From Armatimonadota bacterium (GTDB taxonomy: Bacteria; Armatimonadota; Hebobacteria; Hebobacterales; WVXJ01): a DNA stretch of 10,329 bases. Both the position numbers and the translations under genes were made by a program. Below, in pieces: positions 1-5,389 of this stretch (within the stretch, counting starts at the first letter, position 1; the number at the start of each line of letters is the position of its first letter). The notes below the pieces were generated by a model, which saw only the letters and a program-made list of their open reading frames with translations, was not told where the DNA came from and made no database searches. The stretch spans positions 1-10,329 of the forward strand of contig WVXJ01000113.1 of NCBI GenBank assembly GCA_011773575.1. The letters run 5' to 3'.

Positions 1-114
1 TCCGCCGGACAGGCCGAACCGGCGCAACCCACCAACGTGGCCAAGGGCGCGGAGCCGACATGGGGCGACGTGTGCGGTCGCGATCTCAACGAAGCACGAA
101 AGACCAACCAGTAG
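1..114 (+). CDS. C-terminal end of an upstream gene, possibly scaffold or maturation protein (partial)
   Basis: Frame 1 is open from the first base to a TAG at 112-114 and gives the last 37 residues of a protein. The fragment is rich in Ala, Pro, Gly and Glu, then ends in a short polar segment that includes a Trp and a Cys and finishes KTNQ. No domain can be recognised in so short a piece. The gene directly upstream of a major capsid gene is usually a scaffold, a capsid protease or a protease-scaffold fusion. The capsid protein here appears to lack a built-in scaffolding domain, so a separate scaffold would be expected nearby. That role is inferred from position only. The reading frame itself is well supported by its clean ending 26 nt before the capsid start, which leaves space for the capsid ribosome binding site. 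Confidence 0.6.
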   Translation, partial: SAGQAEPAQPTNVAKGAEPTWGDVCGRDLNEARKTNQ

Positions 115-126
115 CGCAGCGGCTAC
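111..126 (+). promoter_or_regulatory. small hairpin over the stop codon before the capsid gene
   Basis: GTAGC at 111-115 pairs with GCTAC at 122-126 across a 6-nt loop. The left arm contains the TAG stop of the preceding gene, and the capsid Shine-Dalgarno (AAGGAG) follows just downstream. A stem of 5 bp is weak and could be chance. If real, it might affect termination, re-initiation or mRNA processing ahead of the capsid gene. There is no T tract, so it is not a classical terminator. Confidence 0.22.
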
Positions 127-140
127 CGAAGGAGCAAACC

Positions 141-1091
141 ATGCCAGACACCGCTGAACACCTTCGCTCGCCGATTCAGAAGGCGAACGAATTCACCACG
201 ACTGTGCTCACCAATGGCAAGGGAGACATGCTCCCTTCCAAGGCTGACCAGTTCTTTCAGATCGCGATCGTCAATCCGGTCTTGATGTCGCAGGTCGACG
301 TACAACTCATGCGGGAGCCTGAGATGCAGGTCCCAAAGATGGGCTGGACGGATCAGATCCTGCAGCCAGCGACCGAGGGACAAGCGCTCGGTTCAGGTGC
401 GCAGGCGCGGCCGGACCTGTCCTACGTGAGCATCACGACCCAGAAGTACATGGGCGAGGTACCCGTCACGAACGAAGTCTTCGAGGACAACGTCGAGGCG
501 GCCGGGCTCGCCAATACGCTCGAACGACGCATCGCCGAAAAGGTCGGGCAGGAGATGGAAATCGCGCTGATCAAGGGCGATACATCCAGCCTCAACCCGT
601 TCCTCGCGAAACAGGACGGAATCCTCGTCCAGGCCACGTCGAATACCGTCAACAACAGCGGCGCCACGCTGGACATGGACGGCCTGAAGGACGCTAAGCG
701 CGCGCTACCGCTGCAGTACCCGCGCGACGCCCGTACCCGCAAGTTCTACACCTCGGTAGACGCGTGGGAAGACTACGCCGAGTGGTGGGAGGAGCGGATC
801 GGCGATTCGGCCGACAAGCACGCGACCGACTACGTCGCCGCGCCCGCCCGTGGTACCGAGGTCGTCCAGGTTCCACTCTGGCCGCAAGACTACGGCGGGG
901 CCAACACGACTGCGGTCCTGTTCATGGAGCCGAAAAACGTGCTTGTGCGAATTCACCGTGCGGTGAAGGTCAAGGTGATTCCCGACGAGCGCGCCGATAG
1001 CGTCGTGTTCCTCGTGTCCCTGCGATACGGCTTCAAGTACCTCCACGAGGATGCGGTAGTCAAGCTGTACAACGTCGGGATCTCCACCTAG
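141..1091 (+). CDS. major capsid protein (HK97 fold)
   Basis: This 316-residue protein forms the icosahedral shell of the virion. An N-terminal arm (about 1-40) is followed by an E-loop-like segment (about 55-95, with PEMQVPKMGW and an Ala/Gly-rich stretch). Next comes a strand with MGEVPVTNEVFEDN at 104-117, typical of HK97-fold capsid proteins, then a long spine-like helix (about 118-145) ending in KGD. A helix near DMDGLKDAKRALP (178-190) and a beta-rich C-terminus complete the pattern. The length is close to mature HK97-type subunits, and no roughly 100-residue N-terminal delta domain is present, so scaffolding should come from another gene. The start at 141 is preferred because GAAGGAG lies 7 nt upstream; an earlier in-frame ATG at 60 lies inside the preceding gene and lacks this site. 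Leucine codons are mostly CTC and CTG, as expected for a very highly expressed gene. The assignment is by sequence pattern and context. Confidence 0.88.
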   Translation: MPDTAEHLRSPIQKANEFTTTVLTNGKGDMLPSKADQFFQIAIVNPVLMSQVDVQLMREPEMQVPKMGWTDQILQPATEGQALGSGAQARPDLSYVSITTQKYMGEVPVTNEVFEDNVEAAGLANTLERRIAEKVGQEMEIALIKGDTSSLNPFLAKQDGILVQATSNTVNNSGATLDMDGLKDAKRALPLQYPRDARTRKFYTSVDAWEDYAEWWEERIGDSADKHATDYVAAPARGTEVVQVPLWPQDYGGANTTAVLFMEPKNVLVRIHRAVKVKVIPDERADSVVFLVSLRYGFKYLHEDAVVKLYNVGIST

Positions 1092-1105
1092 AAAGGGGTG
1101 ACGCA

Positions 1106-1774
1106 ATGGCTGTTATCCCAAAGAAGCTTGGCTCAGGCGGTACGGCGCTAGCGAAGTCGTCGCCCGTCTCGCTCAAGGACATCCTGTTCGACGCGGCTGA
1201 CGATTTCGCTGGTCTCGCGGCCGGTGCTGCGGCGGCGGTTGCGGCGGCGGACGTGGAGATCGGCAACGGCGTGCTTGACGGCTTGCTGGCTACCGATCCG
1301 ACTACCGGCAGCACTCAGGCAGCTGGGTCCGGTAACACGGATTGGAACGTCGACATTTCGGCCGGCGACGTCGCTACCAACGACATCGAAGAGAACTTCT
1401 CCGCGCAGACCGACTTCGACGTGCATAGCGGGTCGCAACTGCTGACCAACGGGCAAGCGATCTACGTGTGGCTGCTCGCGACCGAGTCGGGCGGTACGGT
1501 TTCGCAGTCTGTGCACAAGGGCACGGCGGCGACGTCCGGAAGCGAGACGATCCCAACGGACGCCGAGATCACCGCCGGTGTGGGTCACGCGAACTGGACA
1601 AAGCTTTCGCTGCTGCACCTGCACCGAACCGGCGATACTACGCTGGCCCAGACACAGGCAAACCGGTACCGCAACTCGCACCTCGGCGAGGCGGCTGTCG
1701 AGATGCTCAACGCGGCCAAGGCGCTGGTCAACGCGATCGAGGGCTACACGATCAAGACCACGAAGGGAACCTAG
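1106..1774 (+). CDS. hypothetical virion protein, Ala-rich N-terminus and beta-rich core
   Basis: The product has 222 residues and I do not recognise its family with certainty. After a short basic start (MAVIPKKLGSGG) there is an Ala-rich, probably helical stretch at about 25-50. A Gly/Thr/Ser/Asp-rich region predicted to be beta strands spans about 52-180, including the segment QAIYVWLLATESGG at 117-130. A C-terminal helix around EAAVEMLNAAKALVNAIEGY (195-214) closes the protein. There is no signal peptide or membrane segment. The gene starts 14 nt after the capsid stop with GAAAGGGG as ribosome binding site, so it is probably co-expressed with the capsid gene. A gene in this place often encodes a decoration or minor head protein, and the beta-rich core fits that. 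The role is inferred from position. A GCG-rich run at 1229-1250 encodes part of the Ala stretch. Confidence 0.72.
   Translation: MAVIPKKLGSGGTALAKSSPVSLKDILFDAADDFAGLAAGAAAAVAAADVEIGNGVLDGLLATDPTTGSTQAAGSGNTDWNVDISAGDVATNDIEENFSAQTDFDVHSGSQLLTNGQAIYVWLLATESGGTVSQSVHKGTAATSGSETIPTDAEITAGVGHANWTKLSLLHLHRTGDTTLAQTQANRYRNSHLGEAAVEMLNAAKALVNAIEGYTIKTTKGT
1226..1250 (+). repeat. GCG-rich simple tract in the 222-residue protein gene
   Basis: Two short runs of GCG triplets separated by GTT encode part of an Ala-rich helix at residues 41-49 of the protein starting at 1106. Triplet runs like this can gain or lose units by slippage without breaking the frame, so Ala number may differ between relatives. 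It is probably only a consequence of the Ala content. Confidence 0.5.
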
Positions 1775-1791
1775 CCCGGGCACGCCCGGCT
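1773..1791 (+). promoter_or_regulatory. GC-rich hairpin at the end of the 222-residue protein gene
   Basis: CCGGG at 1776-1780 pairs with CCCGG at 1785-1789 around a CACG loop. With a single bulged C (1775) the stem extends to A1773-T1791 and G1774-C1790, so it overlaps the TAG stop at 1772-1774. Downstream is the ribosome binding site AAGGATAAGGAG of the next gene. No T run follows, so intrinsic termination is unlikely. It may stabilise the upstream message 3' end or keep translation of the two genes separate. Confidence 0.32.
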
Positions 1792-1811
1792 GAAAGGATA
1801 AGGAGCACAAC

Positions 1812-2132
1812 ATGGCTCTCGGAGTTACTATTGACACCGAATTCGGTGTGAAGACCATCCAGCCCAACTTCGCGGTTCGCGTAACGCTGGCCGGCGACGA
1901 CGACTACCCGGATGGCGGCTACCCGCTCGGTACCATTCTCAGCGGAGCGAGCTACCTGCCGAATCACACGATCATTCACGTGATCGCGACCGAGGACGGC
2001 AACTATCGCTACGCGTGGGACCGGGCGAACCAGAAGCTCAAGTTCCTGAACATCGACACCGGCGCGCAGATCGCCGGAGGTACCGACGTTCAGGCCGCAT
2101 CCGCGATCGAAGCCCTCGTTCTCGCGGAGTAG
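1812..2132 (+). CDS. small beta-rich phage protein, likely head decoration type
   Basis: The product has 106 residues with few charged runs and alternating hydrophobic residues that suggest a compact beta fold. It has the layout of a class of small phage proteins often encoded beside the capsid gene: a strand ending near DDDYPDGGYPLG (29-40), a central strand pair (HTIIHVIA), then YAWDRANQKLKF at 67-78, and an end with GGTDVQAA followed by a final strand. In relatives I recall from memory, the corresponding positions read as YPTGG, a YD..N.KL motif and a closing TDLS-type motif. Such proteins are usually annotated only as structural or hypothetical; a decoration or surface role is inferred from position and fold. 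The start is well supported by AAGGAG 7 nt upstream of ATG. The gene ends in TAG. Confidence 0.75.
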   Translation: MALGVTIDTEFGVKTIQPNFAVRVTLAGDDDYPDGGYPLGTILSGASYLPNHTIIHVIATEDGNYRYAWDRANQKLKFLNIDTGAQIAGGTDVQAASAIEALVLAE

Positions 2133-2139
2133 CGATCAA

Positions 2140-2164
2140 CCTCGGCCTGAGAAGGCCAGAGAGG
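2140..2164 (+). promoter_or_regulatory. hairpin with GAGA tetraloop that could mask the next ribosome binding site
   Basis: GGCCT (2144-2148) pairs perfectly with AGGCC (2153-2157) around the loop GAGA, which fits the stable GNRA tetraloop class. CCTC (2140-2143) can also pair with GAGG (2161-2164) across a 3-nt bulge. That GAGG is part of the Shine-Dalgarno GAGGAG of the gene starting at 2172. The extended form would hide the binding site, while the short form leaves it free. This suggests modest translational control of the 187-residue protein. It was found by eye, with no energy calculation. Confidence 0.38.
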
Positions 2165-2171
2165 AGTTAGC

Positions 2172-2735
2172 ATGGCAACGACCATGTGGGTACGGTTGAA
2201 GCCGTACGACCCAGCGCGTGGGCACGTGTGCAAGCTGCGACGTGTGTCTGGCGTGCCGTTCGAGCAAGGCAAGTGGATGCCGCTGGACATGAGCAAGCCA
2301 GGGCGAGCGCAGCTGGTGGAGGCGCTGCGGGTGGAGTTGCAGCACGTCGGCAACCCCAAATCGGACAAGGCGTTCGACGTGTGTACGGAAAGCGAGCGTA
2401 AGGCGCTGATCATGGAAGAGCAGGCCGTCCCAATGAGGGCTTTGCTCAAAAGGCCCACGCCTCGGTTGCAGCCACCGAAGAAGATCGACCTGACCGATGG
2501 GGAGATGGACGGCGCGGCTGCGGCGTCTGCACCAAGTGATCTCGTTCCTCCCGTGGCAGCTGTACAACCGACGCGCGCGCTGACGACCGATCAACTCAAG
2601 GCGGCAAGTCCCCCAGTGGTGCAGGAGGCCGAACCTGACGCGCTTGACGTACTGGACGCGCAGGAAGCTCCTGCCCCGGCGCCGCCGCCAGCGAAGCCCA
2701 GGAAGCGCCGTACGACGCGCAAGAAGAAGACGTAG
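2172..2735 (+). CDS. hypothetical virion protein with Pro/Ala-rich linker and basic tail
   Basis: The product has 187 residues in three parts. Residues 1-85 look folded and contain YDPARGHVCKL, GVPFEQGKWMPLD and KAFDVCTESERKALI, a pattern I associate with small phage proteins encoded near capsid genes (a segment, a 'G..F..GKW' turn, and a closing 'FDVCT..E' motif). Residues 90-170 are Pro/Ala/Asp/Glu rich and probably disordered. The last 14 residues are almost all Lys, Arg and Thr (KPRKRRTTRKKKT). The tail might bind DNA or RNA, or the negatively charged inner capsid face; this is inference. The ribosome binding site GAGGAG lies 5 nt before ATG and may be masked by a hairpin. The gene ends 5 nt before the next start, so the two are probably translated together. 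The next protein also has a strongly basic C-terminus. Function unknown. Confidence 0.7.
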   Translation: MATTMWVRLKPYDPARGHVCKLRRVSGVPFEQGKWMPLDMSKPGRAQLVEALRVELQHVGNPKSDKAFDVCTESERKALIMEEQAVPMRALLKRPTPRLQPPKKIDLTDGEMDGAAAASAPSDLVPPVAAVQPTRALTTDQLKAASPPVVQEAEPDALDVLDAQEAPAPAPPPAKPRKRRTTRKKKT

Positions 2736-2740
2736 GCGCC

Positions 2741-3076
2741 ATGCCCGCCCGCGGCCGTCGCAGAGGTGAGGTCCGGGTAACGCACGACCTGGGCCTTTAT
2801 GCCTATCTGATCCAGCATGGGCTGACGCGAGTCTCTGAAGAGATTGACGCGGACGGTCGCTATATCCTTCGCTACCTGGACAAAGAGCAGCGCTCGGCCG
2901 AGCTACAGCGAGCGTACCGCGACTCCCAGGAGCACGCGCATGACGACCTCGTGCGCAAGATCCGCCGAGAGATGCATGAGAGCCGCAAGGCCAAGCGACT
3001 AAAGGACAAGCGCCGTCGACAGCGCGCGCGACGGAACGAACGCAGGGAGGCGGCTGCTATGCCAGCCGGAGGCTAG
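2741..3076 (+). CDS. DUF5659-like small protein with Arg/Lys-rich helical tail
   Basis: The product has 111 residues. Residues 12-70 resemble the DUF5659 family: a start like 'THDLGLYAYLIQHGL' (a strand and helix), then a strand pair with DGRYILRYLDKE, then a helix with LQRAYRD. DUF5659 proteins are short, of unknown function, and frequent in phages and mobile elements. From about 70 to 105 the sequence is a long, very charged helix rich in Arg, Lys and Glu, ending in a short Ala/Gly tail. This basic region could contact nucleic acid. The start at 2741 follows the previous stop by 5 nt and has only a weak binding site (AGAAG inside the upstream gene), so translation probably depends on coupling. 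Two adjacent genes with polybasic C-termini may act together in head assembly or genome handling; that is inference. Confidence 0.68.
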   Translation: MPARGRRRGEVRVTHDLGLYAYLIQHGLTRVSEEIDADGRYILRYLDKEQRSAELQRAYRDSQEHAHDDLVRKIRREMHESRKAKRLKDKRRRQRARRNERREAAAMPAGG

Positions 3077-3078
3077 AA

Positions 3079-3798
3079 ATGACGATCGCCCCAACGATTG
3101 CAAGCTCAGCAACGGCTACCGGTACTAGCTCCGTAGTCCTAGCCGAAAACATGGACCGCGCTGGGCTGACCATTGACAACTACGGATCAGTTCCAGTCTG
3201 GCTCAACTTCGGTGCCGCAGCCGTAGTCGGCTCCGGCCTCATGGTCAAGGCGGGTGGGTCTCGGTCGTTCGCGAGCACCTTCAAGGACAACCAGTTTGCG
3301 AAGCTGGACGTTTATGCGATCACGGAAGGCGTATCGGCCGATCTTGGGATCCTTGAGGTTGTCGGCCGCGGTGGGCCACCGATCACCGGAACGGAAGGCA
3401 ACGGCCTCCTGGAAAGCACGATCTCGCAGCCGGAAGGAGCGCAAAGCGTCATCGTGGCCAACCCGTCGCACCTGTACGGCGATGACGTGGTGCTGATTCA
3501 ACAGGATAACGTACCGGTGGGTGCGCCAGAGATCTCGGAAGAGTTCGACTTTTCCAAGTTCAGGGCGCCTAAGTATATCCAGGTGATTCACACTGGCGCC
3601 GGGCTTACGTCAAAGATTTTCTTCTCTGCCGAGCCTGGCGACATTACCACGATCACCTATGCAGCCGTATCTGGCCTCGAACCAATCTCCGGAAGCGGTG
3701 GCTACTGGCTAGTCGAGTTTCCATGCCGGGCGGCAAGGATCACCGTCGACAGCACGGTAGCGACCGACGACGTGAAAATCTGCGGATCGCTCCGGTAG
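3079..3798 (+). CDS. hypothetical virion surface protein, two beta-rich domains
   Basis: The product has 239 residues. The N-terminal part (about 15-95) matches a common small phage beta fold: a segment RAGLTIDNYGSVPVWLNFG (27-45) is followed by a Gly-rich hairpin with LMVKAGGSRSF, as in proteins where 'R..l.I.N.G...v.l..G' precedes 'l..GGs'. A Gly/Pro/Thr linker at 96-112 leads to a second beta-rich part (about 120-239) containing KYIQVIHTGAG and GGYWLVEFPCRAARITVDS. There are no catalytic motifs, signal peptide or membrane segment. GGAGG at 3068-3072 supports the start 6 nt downstream, and only AA separates it from the preceding stop. It probably belongs to the capsid decoration or fibre set, by position and fold. 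The TAG at its end is followed by 23 open codons that lead in frame into the next gene. Confidence 0.72.
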   Translation: MTIAPTIASSATATGTSSVVLAENMDRAGLTIDNYGSVPVWLNFGAAAVVGSGLMVKAGGSRSFASTFKDNQFAKLDVYAITEGVSADLGILEVVGRGGPPITGTEGNGLLESTISQPEGAQSVIVANPSHLYGDDVVLIQQDNVPVGAPEISEEFDFSKFRAPKYIQVIHTGAGLTSKIFFSAEPGDITTITYAAVSGLEPISGSGGYWLVEFPCRAARITVDSTVATDDVKICGSLR

Positions 3799-3820
3799 GT
3801 TTTGCTATGCGTACGCCTAC
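3795..3820 (+). promoter_or_regulatory. hairpin over the TAG stop at 3796-3798
   Basis: GTAGG at 3795-3799 can pair with CCTAC at 3816-3820 around a 16-nt loop. The left arm includes the TAG of the 239-residue gene. Structures at or just after a stop can alter readthrough, and here the frame stays open into the next gene. The stem is only 5 bp with a large loop, so confidence is low. Confidence 0.2.
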
Positions 3821-3841
3821 GGGATACCATACAGTCAGCAA

Positions 3842-3862
3842 GGGCCAGAGAGCCCGGGGAGG
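3842..3862 (+). promoter_or_regulatory. hairpin and strong ribosome binding site before the gene at 3868
   Basis: GGGC (3842-3845) pairs with GCCC (3852-3855) around a 6-nt loop, directly before GGGGAGG at 3856-3862. This strong Shine-Dalgarno lies 5 nt before the ATG at 3868 and decides the start of that gene over earlier in-frame codons. The 69-nt spacer at 3799-3867 is the longest non-coding stretch in the window. Confidence 0.45.
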
Positions 3863-3867
3863 CTGTT

Positions 3868-4344
3868 ATGGGAGTTCTGTACAGGCCAGCTATGGCGATC
3901 GGGCGACTGCGTTTTCATCCGCAGGGTTCGTTCGACATGCTCATGATCAACGACACCGGGGCCGTTTCGGTACCTGGTACCCTGGTATCTGTGTCGACGG
4001 CAACGGACTTTGCTGTCCGCGTAAACCCGGCGCAGCGGGTCGACGTTACGATGGTAGTTCATTCACCGAATGTACCGGTCGGTGGGGAGATTTGGTGTAC
4101 CTTGTTCGGTCGCTGTCAGGTACTGCTTGCGGACAGCACCGGGACTACCACCGGCAACTGGGTACGCAGGCACGCGACTATCGACGGACGTGCGGACGGA
4201 ACGGCAACACAGCAGCCGGACGAGGGCAACCCGGAAGTGTACCCTACGTCCACGCGCAAGCACCTGTTTGGCCTCGGTCGCGCGTTGGAAACGGTGACCG
4301 CTGGAACAGACAAGCTCGCGTGGATTATGATGCTACACACGTAG
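3868..4344 (+). CDS. capsid-cement or decoration-like virion protein
   Basis: The product has 158 residues. After a short hydrophobic-basic start (MGVLYRPAMAIGRLRF), strands follow in the order seen in phage cement and fibre-associated beta proteins. GEIWCTLFGRCQVLL at 73-87 corresponds to a 'v...vsG.a.Vl' segment, and GNWVRR to the strand after the loop. HLFGLGRALETVTAGTDK at 132-149 corresponds to the 'iG.ALE....G' motif that closes DUF2190-like or related proteins, and a last strand ends at HT. A role on the capsid surface is inferred. The start is set by GGGGAGG at 3856-3862; a TTG at 3802 would add 22 residues that look like spacer. The gene lies in the same frame as the gene before it, separated by TAG and 23 open codons. 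It ends in TAG, with a second in-frame TAG at 4363. Confidence 0.72.
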   Translation: MGVLYRPAMAIGRLRFHPQGSFDMLMINDTGAVSVPGTLVSVSTATDFAVRVNPAQRVDVTMVVHSPNVPVGGEIWCTLFGRCQVLLADSTGTTTGNWVRRHATIDGRADGTATQQPDEGNPEVYPTSTRKHLFGLGRALETVTAGTDKLAWIMMLHT

Positions 4345-4364
4345 CGCAGCCAGCAAGGGCGCTA
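4342..4364 (+). promoter_or_regulatory. hairpin between the cement-like gene and the first LamG-like gene
   Basis: TAGCGC at 4342-4347 pairs with GCGCTA at 4359-4364 around an 11-nt loop. The left arm is the TAG stop of the upstream gene plus three bases. The loop contains AAGG, part of the weak ribosome binding region of the gene at 4370. Its sequence also shares 12 of 13 bases with 3832-3844 in the preceding spacer. A role in controlling initiation of the LamG-like gene is possible but unproven. Confidence 0.28.
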
Positions 4365-4369
4365 GGGCC

Positions 4370-5389
4370 ATGACCTACCCTAGCCGCCCAGCCGAAGCCG
4401 TTACGTTTCGTGAGCTGTTCACGAACCCGGCTACGTTGCACGCGAACGGTGGGGTTTTGACCGGGACGCCACTGGTTCAGAATGGGGTGCACCTTGACGG
4501 CTCGACGCAGTACGTGACGTACACGATTTCGTCGCGTACCTTCTACCGAAAGCAGATCGCGATCGTCACGGAGTTCTACCCGGATTTCGACTACGACGGC
4601 GATATCAACGCATATCTCTACGACGCACAATCGGGTAAGCGGTACTACGTGATCAAGTGCGACAACTCGGCCAACAACGAGCTGTATATCGGCCTAGGGA
4701 ACGTGCTGGTAAGCATAGTCGCCCCGGCTACGTTCGGTCCGTACTGGCGACAAGGCCAGAGAAACGTGCTCGTTGTTACCGGTGAGCCAGGCGACGTAGA
4801 CGTATGGCTCAACGGCACACAGATTGTAACCGGCGATTCTACGTCCTGGTCACTGAAGGATCCGACGACCCTGTACATCGGGACGTGGAACCTGATCAAC
4901 TACAGATTCGACGGCGTTATTACGGGCTTCTCTGTGCATAGTAGACGCCTTACGCAGGCCGACGTAGACGGGATCCAGGATCACAGCCTGTTTACGTATC
5001 AGAACAGCGCTGATCTGTGGGCCGACATGGCGACGGCGATCGTTGACGGGTCGAATGATCGTACGCCCGACAAGTCACGCCGCGGTAAGACCGTGCTGCT
5101 CGGCGACGGGGCAGGCACCGGAACGCCGGTCTTTTCCGATCCGGGGTTTCTGTTCGACGGGTCGAGTGACTACATGACGCTACCGACCGCGCCGACTGGC
5201 AACTTCACCGTCGTGACCAAGCGGTCCGAGGATCTCGTTCCCGTGTTCGAGAACGATCTAACGACCCGGAACAAGATCAAGACCGCTGGCCAGTTTGACG
5301 GGACGCTGGAGTTCCTCGGCGAGTGGCCGTTTCTGCTGTCGCCGATTCAGCGAGACGACCTTGAGTACCGGCTACGGGGGATCCGATGA
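4370..5389 (+). CDS. LamG/concanavalin A-like virion protein (two modules, second short)
   Basis: The product has 339 residues. The first module (about 25-202) shows the order typical of LamG_3 domains: VHLDGSTQYV at 40-49, a strand pair with IAIVTEFYP, then RNVLVVTGEPGDVDVWLNGTQ (131-151), LYIGTW, and FDGVITGFSVHSRRLTQADV (180-199). The second module begins near 215 with LWADM and has GFLFDGSSDYMTLP at 259-272, but soon jumps to a closing segment, FDGTLEFLGEWPFLLSPIQ (309-327). It spans about 120 residues against about 180 for the first, so the central strands seem missing. Such beta-sandwich domains usually bind glycans or proteins. No glycoside hydrolase motif is visible. A decoration or fibre role is inferred from the place between capsid and neck genes. 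The binding site (AGGG) is weak and may rely on coupling. Its TGA overlaps the next start (ATGA). Confidence 0.8.
   Translation: MTYPSRPAEAVTFRELFTNPATLHANGGVLTGTPLVQNGVHLDGSTQYVTYTISSRTFYRKQIAIVTEFYPDFDYDGDINAYLYDAQSGKRYYVIKCDNSANNELYIGLGNVLVSIVAPATFGPYWRQGQRNVLVVTGEPGDVDVWLNGTQIVTGDSTSWSLKDPTTLYIGTWNLINYRFDGVITGFSVHSRRLTQADVDGIQDHSLFTYQNSADLWADMATAIVDGSNDRTPDKSRRGKTVLLGDGAGTGTPVFSDPGFLFDGSSDYMTLPTAPTGNFTVVTKRSEDLVPVFENDLTTRNKIKTAGQFDGTLEFLGEWPFLLSPIQRDDLEYRLRGIR

Noticed and set aside
60..140. Earlier in-frame ATG for the capsid gene
   Set aside because: It lies inside the preceding gene, has no good ribosome binding site, and adds a basic low-complexity extension; the ATG at 141 has GAAGGAG at suitable spacing.
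1773..1791. Intrinsic terminator after the 222-residue protein gene
   Set aside because: The hairpin has no T tract, and the following genes have only short spacers and no promoter, so a terminator here is unlikely.
1148..1867. Long open frame on the - strand (239 residues)
   Set aside because: It lies opposite two well-supported + strand genes, has a composition rich in Arg, Val and Gly as expected for an antisense shadow in GC-rich DNA, and has no clear ribosome binding site or domain.
3801..3830. Promoter-like pair TTTGCT and TACCAT with 18-nt spacing
   Set aside because: Both boxes are poor matches and the site lies inside a structural operon where no internal promoter is needed. It would need transcription start mapping.
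3802..3867. TTG start 22 codons upstream for the cement-like gene
   Set aside because: GGGGAGG lies at the right distance only from the ATG at 3868, and the extra residues look like translated spacer. The open spacer is instead reported as a possible readthrough link.
3723..4373. Open frame of 216 codons on the + strand overlapping two genes
   Set aside because: It is in another frame across the end of the 239-residue gene and the whole cement-like gene; the product is rich in Arg, Gly and Cys without a domain, and its start lies inside a coding region without a proper binding site.
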